From: Rallus limicola
Lineage: Eukaryota; Chordata; Aves; Gruiformes; Rallidae
Assembly (NCBI GenBank): GCA_022605955.1
Contig: JAKCOZ010000005.1
Span: 44,010,950-44,074,949, forward strand
Length of the DNA stretch: 64,000 nt
Direction of reading: 5' to 3'
Numbering within the stretch: the first letter of the stretch is position 1; the number at the start of each line of letters is the position of its first letter. Both the position numbers and the translations under genes were made by a program. Of the stretch, positions 12,156 through 25,700 are shown one piece after another. The notes beneath the pieces were generated by a model, which was not told where the DNA came from, did not search any database, and was given only the letters and a program-made list of their open reading frames with translations.

Positions 12156-15003
12156 CTATGAGGAAAACAAATGAGGCTGAAAGCTTGAAAAGAAATCAAG
12201 TGTAATTGTTGCCATTTAAACTTTGTTTTACCCAGGAATCATGAAGTCTCTGCTGCATAACTTCTCCTGAACAGAAAATATTACCTTGTCTTCAGATTTG
12301 CTTATTCTTCAACATCCTAGAGGACTGAATTGAAGTGAAAACCATGTAGCAATTGAAAATCATCTTAAATTAGCTACAAACCCCAGATTATCTTCTATCA
12401 AATATCCGTGGCCGTGTTTCCATTGTGGTTATAAAGTTATAGCACTGTGTTGCCACATGTCAGTTGTTCCCCCCACCTGCCAAAGAGTATAGAGGCAATT
12501 TTTACAGGGTACACTGCAACATCTCAATTTTAAGCTCTACTACAAGAAATTATGAAGCATATTAAAAGGCTTCCTATTGAAAATAACAGTTGGCTCAGAA
12601 CACATGCCAAAAAAAATTAACCAGTGGAATTTTCTGCCTGTGACAAATTTTTGCTTTGACCCCAAATGGCTAAGCTATGAATTGGTGAAAATGTGTATCT
12701 ATCTCACACAAATTGGAATGCCAGGAACTGAAAGTTTAGCCATCTAATTTGAAATACATTCCCCTCTACCCATAGATGGAAAATCAGCACAACTTCTGCA
12801 AAATGTAAAAGATTAATTATGTCCTGATTTGGATGTCAACTATTAGCACCACTTTATCCAAATTTCAGATTGGCTCTCTCACTGCCCTTCCACAAACTCC
12901 TGGCAAAATGCAGGCTTTTAAGCTTGAAGGAAAAGGCTTCTATAATGAAAACAATCAGTGGTTCAAGATCAGCAACTACTTTTGGAATGATAAGGCCCAA
13001 GGGATTTGTTTAAAAAAAAACCCCAAAATTAAAAAATCACGTAGGGTATTGCAAAGTCAAAACCAAATCACAGGCCTCTGGATTTCCAGTCTTTCATTCT
13101 GGGAAAAGTGTTCTTTTGGCATGTACACAGCACATCTGCATCTGACGTACAAACAGGTGTTTGAACAATCAACTACAAAAAACATGATAAAAGAATCCAG
13201 GAAAGCAGGGCAAAGAGCAAGGCAGAAAAAGAAAATAAAAGCCATAGCTATCACCTGAGAGGAAAATTTAAAAGTAAAGCTGTATTCTAAGCTTGAAATT
13301 TTTCCAGCAAGTGAAAGAAAGCAACCAGAGAGAAAGCAGTGGCTGTACAGGCATTTTTCTTTTTCAAATCTGTTTTAAATGGTTGCTGTCTTTGGCTAGC
13401 ATTTTCATTAACAAATCAACAGAAAATAAACCACAGGGAAGAAAAAAAAGCATCCAAATGCAAGAAAGGAAGTGAAAAATGTAACTGGGTTTGAAAACAG
13501 CCAACAGGTGAGCAGTGAGCACGTCAGGAGGACAGACAGCTGGACAGGGAAGCCAGGCCCAGAAAGGAGGGCAAGATGAGGGAGCAGGAGGTGGATAAGG
13601 TACACACAGGATAAGTGAACAAACACCTTTTCTTCCTTAGAATGATGAATTTTCAAAGTCTTAATAGGAAAAATTTTTGTACATGTTACAGATTTCCTCC
13701 AAAGTTTACATAAGTCAAAAGGCTACAGTTGTAAATCCCCACAAACCTCTAAACCCTATTTCCCATTATCTCTGCCATGAACTCACCCCCTGTGCTAAAC
13801 TACCCCTCTCAAGTCCCAGTGTTTCTTGCATGTTTTTTTGCAACTGTACATATCATAGTTTCCCAGACAAAAGGAAAAGGTGCAAATACTTTAGTGGCAG
13901 ACATAAACATAGACCAAGGGGAAGCACTTCAGATTTTCATGACTGGCATCCAAGTCTAGCCATCATCCAACACTCCACAAACTGTCTCTGTATTACCTTA
14001 GGGGCAAGATCCAGCCTGCAATGAGCCACAGTTAAGGATAAAGGCTGAAGACATTGCTGTACCATCACGTAAAGTGACTGAGACTCCATGTGAGCCTGTA
14101 ATGTTCTTTTGGAATTGTTAAGTTTCCAAAGAGGCAGTCCTAACATGAATGGACCCACCAAAAGGCAGACTTTTGGGTAAATAATGATGGAAGAGATTTG
14201 GTCTTTTAATTTGAAGAACAGACTAGTTGGAATTAAAGGCAATACAAGTATAAAAATAGTTTCAATGTTAATCATAGAAATACCACCACTCCCTCTAATC
14301 ATGAATAGAAGAGATGGGACAAACAGGAGTGTTTCATTCTCTGAGATTACAAGGACAAGATAACATCGACTGAAACTGAAGTGAATGAATGTGAAATCAC
14401 AGTAAGAGAGCAGGCACAATCTGTAACAGGATCTCTGTGAGAAGAATGATATAAGGGAATACGTAAGAACAGAAAAAAATGAAGACATCTTTTCATTAGA
14501 CAGATTATAAAGGAGAGTGGTAAATCCTCTTATCATCAAGGTTTATGGAAAAGGACAAGGGGTTTACTCTAGAACAGCCCGTTACTAGAACTCTACAATC
14601 TTTATCAGTGCCAGAGTGCTAGAGGAGACAGAACACTAATGTGATCCAATTTTCTCATACAATATGGACTTCTGCAAATCTCTCTCTGGTAACAGCAAGC
14701 AGCAACTCAATTGCTTCAGGTTTGAGCATGCTCATAGGAGAGTGTAAACATTTTAACCTGCCAAACCTGCTAGCAGTAATCCAAATCAATTGGAAAAGCT
14801 CGGAAGCCTGTGGTATCCAACTTCCATCCTCTTTTTCTACCACGTCTGTAAACATTTTGCAGATGGAAAAATTAGGAGAAATACTGGAGTGAACCCGTCC
14901 ACACAGGAACAATATTCTAGTCACTCTGGAGCTCACAGTAATAACCTGTATTAATGGCAGCAGTGAGAGCCACCTCTGAACCACTACATTACTCTTGCCT
15001 TAC
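12156..15003 (-). other. SYNE3: SYNE3 intron, about 2.8 kb
   Basis: This is an AT-rich intron. It contains a 200-codon minus-strand open frame at 13937-14539 that is hydrophobic (T-rich strand) and has no recognisable domain; I treat it as chance. No transposon is recognised. Confidence 0.85.
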
Positions 15004-15161
15004 CTCAGTCTCTCTCAGTCTGGCTTCTAGGGCGGATCGAGGACCCTTGGTGTTGTCATTGATCCTCAGTCTCTCTTGGATGGCCTTCATCCAAGCTTCT
15101 GCATTCTCCACGCTACTGTCAAATTCATCCTGTAGCTGCTGAGTCATTGCATTCAAAGAAG
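15004..15161 (-). CDS. SYNE3: SYNE3 exon 2: start codon and residues 1-48
   Basis: The exon spans 15004-15161; coding starts at the ATG whose first base is 15147 and runs 48 codons to the donor GAG|GTAAGG. The start MTQQLQDEFDSSVENAEAWM aligns with human MTQQPQDDFD from the first residue, which fixes the start. The 14 bases 15148-15161 are 5' UTR after the acceptor TCCTTTCAG. The Arg43-Leu44 pair within EARL, reported as needed for plectin binding in mammals, is present. A human isoform lacking part of the first spectrin repeat is known; this sequence does not show whether birds make it. Confidence 0.97.
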
Positions 15162-18100
15162 CTGAAAGGATAAGAAGCAGGGAAGTAATAAGGTTTTGGT
15201 TAAGACCTAAACAGGAATGCATTCAGGGAATCTAAAAGAACAAGGGAGAGAAGCTAATGATGTTGAGGCTTTCCTTTTTAATGACAATACCAAAAAAAGT
15301 TGCAGTATCATGATTCAGTCGAGCACAGAGAATGCTCATACTGCAGCTTTCCCAAATGAAAACATACCAGGAAACAAACAAACAAAAAAAAGATGGGGAG
15401 CTGTGGGAGGCTCCATTACAGTAAACAGATTTAATTCAAAGCTTTCAAATTAGATTAATCTGGTGTTTGTGGTATATTCCAGATCGGCTACAGCAATCAC
15501 AAACACTTTGTGTCTCTTCCCAGAGCCTAAGCAGCACACAACTCTCCCTATGCCCTTCAGCACATGCTTAACTTAGAGGTATTATAAACTCTTTAAAGCT
15601 GGTGAGATCAGGATCAGATGCTTAAGCCGTCAGTTGACTTGTTCTGCTGAGACCACAGAGAAGTGGCCTGAATGCACATGCAGTGAGTCTGGAATAGACG
15701 GGCACAACAGGAATTGGTCAGCACCTGCCAAGACAAACAACTCACAAGCCATCACATGGAAGTATCAACACTTAGGGTTGTCTTCTTTTATCATCTCTTA
15801 TATTCCATACCAAGCTCTGAGCTTTCCATGTTCCCCTCCCTCTCTTGCAGATGGGTCTGAAGTTTGCTCACTCTACTGACATGCTCTTGTGTCTTCTCTG
15901 TTTAGCGCAAAGTTCTCTTCTGCCCAGATGGCCTACTTTGTGGCTGTACAATAGAACAGACCCATCCTGTGCTGGCCCTTCAGCACTGCTATACTAAACT
16001 GACTAATAAGAATGAATCATAACAAAGGCCCCTGTGGGCCAGCTCCACTGAAGTGAACAGAAAGATAGCCATCGACATTAAACGGTTTTGGATCACATCC
16101 TACAGCTACTGCCAGCCAATGCTCCCATAAATTAAAATATTTTTCCTCTTTGTTTTTCATAACTGAAATATTTTTTCAGCACAAAGTTTGAGGCTTAATT
16201 GCTGAACCCAAGTTTGTTGTGCAGAACTCAGTTTCACAGGGGCCCCCTGAGTTTCCACGTGATGGTTCATGTGGAGGGAACTGCTCTGTGCGAGAGGCAG
16301 AGCTCAACTCTTGGAGAAGCTGGACCAGTGGAGTTTTAACTCTTGGCAGCTTAGTCTTTACAAGGGAAACCCACTGGCAGAAAGCTTCCCACCATCCTGC
16401 CGACGTTCCTGCTTATGAGGTAATAGGACTCATGCAATATTGAATGCCCCCATCATAGCGCCCAGTGCATTTCCTTCACATTAGACCAGAGGAAACAAGA
16501 TATTATTCTTCACAACACTGATGCCTGGCAACAGAAACAGTCTGAATTGTTGCTTTCCAACCTTCAGGCTTTATGTTCCACAGGTCCCAGAACAGAGCGA
16601 GGGAACTGCACCTACAGAGCACCTGCCTGACCTAGGGGGGCTACTGGAACAGGACAGGTCAGATGTCTGTGTGCAGAGAAGCAGAGCTGCAGTTACATGG
16701 AAGAAGGAATTCCTCCTGGAGTGAGAGATGTCAGATGGGGCAGAATCCAAAGCGCGACTCCCAGAGGGCAATTTTAAAAAGTGTGACCACAACTTGAAAA
16801 GATTAAATAGAACAGGATGTACTGGATTTAATGAGGGTGGTGTGGCATGGGGCAGGTACTCCCTCTCTCAAATATAAAAAATATGACAAGATATGTAATT
16901 AAAGCTAAAATCATTGACTCACATCACAAGAGTCCTAAGGATGAAGGCAACTAAAGGAGTAATGTTATTTGAAGTGGATTGCTAGATAGCTATAACTAGT
17001 CCAACTATAACTAGTCCAGAACTGACATTTCTAAACTATAATAATCCAACCCTCAGAAAATAGCAAAGATCTCTTTGCAGCTGAATGATCAACTAATTTT
17101 CACATTAACATTCCTTATTATATCTGGCAGCCATAGAGGGACTGTCCCCTACAATTTTCCCTGTTACTCTGGTGATTCAATGATATGTAAATGATATGAG
17201 ATGTAAATCATTTCTGAATGTATGAGTGTAGCTGTGGTGATTCCAGTTACATTGTTGTGAAACAAAAAAAAAACACATGCATGTTTACTGGGTAGACTCT
17301 GATGAGGAGTGGCATTCATTTCGTAGTACAGGTTTCTATTTCTGGCAGCATCCCTATCATATTTAAAACTGGCTTCAGATCCCCAATCATGGAGTAGCCA
17401 ATACAGAACATTACGTTATCCTAGTCCTATTTCTTACAAAAAGTAGAGGGCAACCAAGTATGGTTAAGAAGCCGTGGAGAACCTACTGTCACCTAACATG
17501 AAGAAGACCCCACTTGGATTCTGCTCTTCTCTAAGATCAAGGATTTTCTGTCCAAAACCCCAGATACACAGGCCCCATCCCACAGACAAGCATTCCACGT
17601 AAGCAGCCAAGGCAGGAAGCCATGAAAAAATGTTATTTCAGTATTAAGATCACCAGGTTGCAAAGGAAAATAAACATTTTGCTACTCCAATTGTCTGCCT
17701 AACATCACTGACTGATTTTGACCAATTCCTACACCTAGCACCATAAAAAAAAATTTAGCATGGACTCTGGCCCAGTGACCAGGTGGATTCTATGGTAGTT
17801 ATGACCTCCAATATATGACACAGATTTGGGCTGCCTCTTGAGACTGACTGTCCTGTCCCTCCTTCCTCCATGCCAGGCAGCCAGACTGTGGCTGAAACAA
17901 TCAGCTACAGGTTCTTTTGTGTCACAGAGTCTTTTGTCTGGAACCTGCTCACCCTTCCCAGGAGTTAAAGGCATGGGTTGAAGTAGGAAAGGGAAAAGTC
18001 TTGCTGTCTGCTTGGGAGGAAGAACAGCTGTTGACTGTCTGAAATTTGGCAGTATCTGTAACCTCTCTGCAAATGCTTCTAAAGCTGGGATAAATGATTA

Positions 18101-21100
18101 CTGGATAAGCACTAATGAATCAACATTATTTAACCCATTTCTGCTGCATTGCTGGGACTAAATGATTGAGCAATACTTCTGGACATGAAATACAGGGCTC
18201 TGATGGGTATGAGAAATACAAAAGAAACATAAGAGCTCTTGGAACAGACCAGAGCTGTGCAGAGCCAGCATTCACATCTGCATCTGCAGAGGAGCACTAG
18301 GGCCACCTCTACTATGATGTGACAGCCCCTGTCCCAAGCCACAGGCTCGGTCGCTAGGACCCACTGTGCCAGGGAAAACCTCCCCTTATCACAGGTATGA
18401 TCATCTGAAAAATTTGTGCAAAATTATCTTTACCACAGTCACTTTAAAATGGACATAGCTGTTAAAAACTGCTTTTCATTTTAATGTCACTTGAATTGAT
18501 GCATTAATTCATATCAGGGAAGATGTATTTATACTGCAGAAGGCATTTAGCATCTCTGTACACATGTTACTATATGAGAGTAATAAGAAATTCTGGCACA
18601 GATCATGAGACATTAAGGAAAACCAAGTTTTATTTGTCCAAATGCAGTAACGCTGTCACTCACTAGAGGTAAGGAAGAAGAGTGTTGCAGAGTGCTGAGT
18701 GGAACTGTCCCAGAACAGCTCCTGCATCACTTCCAGAGGTTATTAAAGGCATGTTTCAGGGATAGGCAAGTGTAAGACAGAATCCTTTAACTTAATCTCT
18801 CCTGTAACACTTGTCTTCCTACCTTCTCTGAATCACCCTCTGTGAACCAAAATCCCACTTGCAGTGTCTGAGTAGACACACATTTTCTGGCCCTTGGAGC
18901 CACCACTTGGTAGCAGCATGGGACAGGGACGTGGAGCTTCCCAGGTCTCATGGCAGATACAGCCTCAGTGAAAGGCACAGGATCCACCATGTGATCCACC
19001 CAGGTTTCACCAGGCCATAGCTCTCTGAGCTCTTCTTCCTCAAGTACAGCTACTTCAGCAGCCTCTCCAGCGCATCTAATAACTCTCACTAGGGTTCTGT
19101 GAGTTTTACTTATTTAATATTTGTAATGTGCTACCAAGAGCTTTTTTATAGTTATTTTGCAAGTGCAGTGTCTTTTCTTTAGGATTATCCTATTATTTTG
19201 CAATGTATCTTAAAGTACTATTTTCTCTCTGCCAAGTCCTGCAGCTTTTTTTTTAATAAAAAATACCCAACTTCTTAAAACATTTCACACAACCACTCCC
19301 ATTTTCAACATTATTTTAAACCCTACATTTATGAAACACAGACGTTAAAATGGTTTCAATATGTCCTGGATTCCTATATTCATGTTCTGTTTGACTAGTT
19401 TCCAGAACCCAGTTCTTACAAAAATAAAAGTACAAAAATGCTCCAGGAAATTCAAACAACTCACCATTAGGAAAACTGTTTGCCAATTATTTAAATCCTT
19501 CAAACTTTTCATAACCCTTTCCATTTGGTTCTGGGATTGAAAGTGGAAAGAACAATAAAAAATATTTCAAAAAACCCCCTCTGGACTGTGTCAAATTTTA
19601 TACAAATACAGGAATGTGGAAGCAATTTTGGTTCTGGGAAGTGTATCTGGGATAATTTAATAACTTTTCAGCTTCCCTGCATACTGTAATGGGAGCTCTG
19701 AGAAGGAGCAGAGCTGGGGGAGCTGGGGAGCTTAGACCCATCTGCTTCAGGCTGGTGCAGAGGTCAGCCCTTGGCATTGATCAGAGAGGTGAAGCACCGA
19801 CTGTTCTCCTTCCAAAGCTGAATATACTTGGTCTGCTCCAGGAGGAGCCATTCTGAATCATGTTACCAGTAGCTGATGCTTTGCCAGCTGAGGGACTAGG
19901 GGGGGCCGGGTGCGCCCATGCAGAGGTAACTTAAACAGCCTGGGTAGGTGCAGAAGCCCTCAAGGTTGCAAATAAAAGGTGTAGTTATTTCCAGCATAAT
20001 CTTTCCGAGGCTCAAAACATTAATCCTATCACCTTGGCCATCTTCCAATACAGCCCCTTCCTGTGTTATTTGCAGTAAATGTTTATTGCAATCAGTGAAT
20101 GTTTGGCCTAATTAATGAGCTGAAGAATAAATGTTTTTTTGAACAAACACATACACATCCTAGTTATAAGCATCTCCTTCGACCAAGGAATGCTAAGCTC
20201 ATGATTACATACAGCACTCATGTATATCATAACCATTACCTTTCCCTTACAAAACAATCCATAGGAAGCCTATGGGTAGTGCAAGACATTCAGGTCACAA
20301 TGTGACCACACCTGAAAAGTTTCTATTTGTTTGACGCAAAAAAATGAAAAGTAGAGAGAGAAAAAATTGTCAGACATGTTTTGTGCAAGCTAACGCTGAA
20401 AAAGCCTAATCTTTTTAAACATTTGTTTAAAGATTAATTTCAGACTTTGATGAAAAAAAACACAAAAGGGGTATTGTTTTTTTGCTTTATAAGAATGCTG
20501 TGGAAAATATATAATTCCTATATCTAAAATAAAATTTCCTAAAAATGAGATAAAAATTTAAAAAAGTTCTACTTCTGAATGGAATCATCTTGTGCAAGTA
20601 AGGCAGAGCTGGGTCCTAGGGCTCTCTTCCCTTTTAGTACCAGGAATGACAATCAGTAGACCTGGTCACAGCACTTTTAATATTAATATTTTAATCTTGA
20701 AGTAGTTTGGAAGTAAAGACTGTAGGTAAGGACTCTTAATTACAAATCTTTCCCCACTCTACATGCACACTTCTGCATTCCTAGGTTACTGTAGAAGATT
20801 GTCTGGTCTATCATGATTCAACTAGAAAAGGAAAACGCGGGGTTTAGTGCTGGTCTAGAATTCCTTTTTACCAGCAGAGAGACAGCATGTCTGTATTGAA
20901 ATTGTCCAGTTTAGATTTTGTACTTCCATCCCCACATTATTAAGGTATTAAACAATCTGTAGAGCATTTATTCATTCAGCCACTCCACCCCCCTTCCCCC
21001 GGAGTAATGCTATCTCTATCCCCTTTATGGGTAACACCTCAGGTTCAAAGGCACTTTGTTTCTTGCCTCTAGGCAACATGGAAATACTTGCAAGAACAAG

Positions 21101-22402
21101 AACAAAATGGGTAATTCAAGCAATAAACACTGCTGACAGCGATTTTCAATCTTTTCTGATAGGGACACCTTGGAATCTCTCTACAGAGATGCACATCTGT
21201 TTAATGACTTTAATCACAAGAGGCTTGCTTTTCCTAGTGACTGTTTACAGACTCCTTAGTCTGGTAAATCATGGTTAAACACCTCTGGTCTAAAACCTCA
21301 GTAGACATTCTTCAGTTCCAGGGTATCTGCTTTGGAAGTTGCCCCTGGAGTGTACCTGTGGGCTTACCCGCAATCTGCATCTTGTGAACTTGTCCCCAGC
21401 TGCTGAAGTAGGCTAGGTTTCAGCTTAACTCAGCTTCCAAGAGTTTTGCCATCAGTCAGACAATGGAAAAGTACTGCAAGCCAACAAGTATTAGTCTCAC
21501 AGTCTCTGGAGGCTAGAATTTATGTATTTTAATTATCTCCCACTTGTCCTCCACAGACTGTATGATCCCTCAGTACTGGGTGCCAGTCACAGCACTGATA
21601 TACTGACTAATAAACCTCTGTGGCATCTGCCTCTTGGCTAGAGATCAGCGAACAATTCAGAGTGAATAATGTATCTGATAAATCGTTCCTCTTTTGCTGG
21701 ACATATATTGTGCACAGACAACCTCATTTTCTCAAAGGAGTGGTTATTTCTATTTGCCAAATATATTCTGCAAATTAGTTTTGCTCTGCAGACTATTCCC
21801 AAGTAGTTCTTCCTTGGGGTTCTTAATACCCCAGCTGCGCTGCTTAATTTTGTTTTGGCATCATAACCCTGATAAGAAATTGTCTGTCTTCTCCAGCTGG
21901 CTGGCAGCAGCTCCTCTCATTTGTGAGCAGTTTGTCACAGGGTAACTGCTGAGGGCCATTTCCATACCAGGACCCCAATGCATTAAGCTGTGTATGAAGA
22001 ATGTGCTTTCACAGAACCTTGTCCTGAGCAGAAGTGCCCTACACTTAAAAGAATTAATACCTCTGTCCCCAAGAGATTACAGACCACAGGGCGGCAGGGT
22101 CTCAGCAATGAAAGCAGGCTGTCAGTGCATACTGAGGGACATGGAGTGGTGGACAGAAGAAAGAGCTGTTAGAAACAGCGGCTGCATTTCCACAACTCTG
22201 TGTGAGCTGTGGTGGTTCCACTGCCATGTCCTCCACCCACACCTTGAAGCCAGGGATATTCAGGAGGAGATCCTCCAGCTCTGCTGAAGCACTTGGCCTC
22301 AGCACAGGGCCTGCAAACATGCTGGGACTCAAGATATGAGAGTCCAGGAGTGTCCTCTTACACCAGGGATTCACTGCAGGTAACCTTACACTACCTACCT
22401 TA

Positions 22403-22775
22403 GGTTGTGGGGGGACCTCACTGCAGCCTTTCAGTACCTGAAGGGAGCATACAAACAGGAGGGGATTCAACTTTTTAAAAGGGTAGACAATGGCAGGACA
22501 AGGGGGACTGGATTAAAACTAAAGGAAGGAAGATTTAGATTAGATATTAGGGGGAAGTTTTTTACAGAGAGAGTAGTGAGGTGCTGGAACAGGCTGCCCA
22601 GAGAGGTGGTGGATGCCCCGTCCCTGGAAATGTTCAAGGCCAGGTTGGATGGGGCCCTGGGCAACCTTGTGTAGATCCAGGCCTGAGGTTGGTTGCCTGG
22701 CCTGTGTCAGGGGGGTTGGAGCTCTATGATCCTTGGGGTCCCTTCCAACCCACGCCATTTTACGATTCTATGATC
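22403..22775 (+). mobile_element. CR1 LINE fragment (3' end)
   Basis: The sequence shows the avian CR1 3' region in sense orientation: GGACCTCACTGCAGCC, CAGTACCTGAAGGGAGCATA, AACAGGCTGCCCAGAGAGG, TTCAAGGCCAGGTTGGATGG and a tail with TTCCAACCC and GATTCTATGAT. It is a 5'-truncated, non-functional copy of about 370 bp, antisense to SYNE3. Open frames on either strand within it are remnants or shadows of the LINE. Confidence 0.95.
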
Positions 22776-25700
22776 TGTGGGACACCTTGAGCTCTGCGAT
22801 TCCCAAGGAATCGGTGTGAGAGAGGGGCACCTCTATTGCCTGAAGAGGCTGACAATTGTAATGCAGGTCCTCGGGGCTATGGGATGTTAATCTGTCTACA
22901 AGTCTGCATCCTTTCCTCATCCACATAACTGTTTGTACATTTGTATCTAGGAGTTTTTTTGCGTGTACTTTCTCCTCCATCCCCTTACAAAACTAGCATT
23001 AAAATTGTATTTGACCATCAGTCAAATGCCTCTGGTTTTGAGTGAGCAATTGTGTGCAACCTGGGAGCACCAAGCACACAGCTTTTAAAGTAGTAAACCT
23101 TCTAAGTCAAGTATTTACTAGAAATATTTGTTAGAAATAGTCACTTTTGAGTCCTGAAGCATATTCGGAGGGCACAATATATTTTGTCCCTTTTAGAAGA
23201 ACAGCTGAAGGAATAATTCCCCAAAACATAAGATTTCTCAGATAGATCTTTCAAAATTATTATCACTATGATGAGGCAAATAAGATACTTATATGGAATA
23301 AGTGAAACTTATTGGAATGAAAAAAAAGTAGTTAACAAATAGGACAATATGAATTTTAAATAGGGAAGTTGTTGATGAAAATAAATGAGTAATTTTACTG
23401 GGATCAAAGTACATGATTATGGAAAAGTTAGCAGAATTTGTATGCAACAGGAAGATCTGTTTATATAAAGAGAGAAATGACCACTACAAGAGCTAAACCT
23501 TGAAATGCTGTCAAAAATGGACAGCAGGGTAAGGAAAGCTAGGCTTAAAGAGCCAGCACTCTACACATAATTTAAAGTAATATTTACATTAAGCTGAGAA
23601 TGTCAAGCGTTACATTGCAAAATGGCACTGGTTTGTGTTCAGAGAAACCCGTGGGCACACAAGGCCTGCCTGTGTACCAAACAAAGTACACCACCAGAAC
23701 CGCCAGCACCCTCATCCCCAAGCTCAGAAACAAAGTAGACCACTGCAAAACAGTGGATCTAAATTAACTGAGTGGTTGAGAACATTTCTGGAATTGAATA
23801 AACCAGGCTGCTTTCTTGTGACTCATTTTTGCCTGAACTACCGCAGTTTCCACATTGCCGTCACCCTCCCACTGTGCGTGCTCGCCAGGAGCTGTGGGTT
23901 AAAGAGCAAGAACAGATCTCTGCTTTCAATTGCAAAGACCCCTCCTAGCAGCCGTTGGAGCAGAGCATGCTTTTAGTTCTGTAATCTCCACAACTCCACT
24001 GCTCTGTGCAGCCCAGGATTTCACAACAGGGATGAAGATTGCCTCCGAGATGAAGCAGCACTGCCACCTTTGTAGTCTTTTCAGCCTAAGGATTGAAGTC
24101 CTATGATTTTAAACCTAAAGAGGATTTGAGCCTCCTCCTACCAAGATTAATCAAAACCAAAACCAAGAGTAAAGTGGTAGCAGGACCCAGTAGTAAGCCG
24201 TGTTTGTCAGCAATCCACCACCAGTGAGGAGGACCACAGAGTTATTTAAAGCTGTGATCACAGATAATTACTGAGCAGAGCAGCGACAGTAAAGCCGATG
24301 CTTATTCTTCCCACTCTTACATCATCCACTGTTAATTAGTTTTCAGAAATGGAATAGTGTAAGAAACCAAAGCACGCTCTTTTCCTGCAAATCTCTGAGA
24401 TGAGGCAGCTCAGCTCTATTTAGACCCCAGTGGGAGCTCAGGGCCTAGTTGTTCTCAGCAAGTTTGAAAATCCCACCCTAAATATTACAGGATATATCTG
24501 TGGGGCTGCTGGCTGTCTGAGAGCTAACACAGGCACTCATCCAGAGCAACAGGTGTTTATATCAGACGAATATTTATACACACAGGCTGGCATATTTAGT
24601 AAAGATTTCCTGACAGACATGTCCTAGCACCAAGGATTCTCAAACTCTTAAAATAAGGAAAACGTATAAAGATATAGATTCTTATAAACCAAGTAATGTA
24701 TAATTCTTCTACAAGGAGTAATATACGACATGGCAGATACTTAACTTTGATACAAAAGAAATAATAATCTTTCCTCTGTAGTCTCCAAGCCACCTTTTGA
24801 AGATAACACCAACACTTGTTATATTTTAAAAGCATTTCATGTCACTGGAATTTTCCTCTCCTGTTTCCCCCTATGAATTCATAGATGAGGGCTCAGCAGG
24901 TAAAACCAGCAGAAAACTGGAGAAGCAGGTTATTACTTTCCTGGAGGAAAATGCATCCAACTCTGTGATAAACTGCAGCACAACAGAGCCTTCAGTAACC
25001 ACATGTTGTGCAAAGGGCTTGATGAGCATAATACAAGCAGCAATGATTGTGGAAACTATATTGCCTAATTAAAAAACATAAAATACTTAATTACTTTAAT
25101 ATCTGTTTAACTTCCTGGATGCACCCAGGTCACGTTTTATGGTCATATATGGAACCTTGAACTCACACTATTTAACAAACTTCAGGGAAGGGATCTCAGC
25201 AGTTCCAATTTGCTGAACATTTTGGGGCTGTAAGAGCTGATACCACATCTTGAATGTCAGCAACAGTCCCAACTCCCAACAGGCACTCTGTTAACTTCAC
25301 TGGCTGCCCCTTGTCTCCAACCCTTTTGGTGAGCACCACAACAGGAATATTTTCACTTCTTTTTTCCTATCATACATGGAGTTCCCCATCCTGGCTTGCT
25401 GCTCACAAAACAGTTTATTTGGCCTTATTTCGTCGCACAGGGCTTTTGGCTTCAGAACCTCCCACCTTCTCCCCACCTCCCTGCAGCACTGGCACCAAGC
25501 AGGAGTCGAGCTGGGTGCTGCTGGAGCCATCACCAGGATATTTTATCGCCAGCAGGACATTTACTTTATCTCCTTTTCATTATAAGTAAAATCCTTGAAA
25601 TTTTGAGGAACTTAGTATCTTTGATGCTTCTGTCTCTCCAGCAAATCTAATGGAAAGTGGAAAATGAACTCAAAGATATTAGCAGCCAAAAGATACAAAC

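Noticed and set aside
13937..14539. A 200-codon minus-strand open frame in a SYNE3 intron.
   Set aside because: It is dominated by Phe/Leu/Ile/Ser from a T-rich strand, has no homologue that I recognise, and is not needed for the SYNE3 frame, which joins correctly around it.
22405..22790. Open frames on both strands around 22.4-22.8 kb.
   Set aside because: They lie within a CR1 fragment and are LINE remnants or their antisense.
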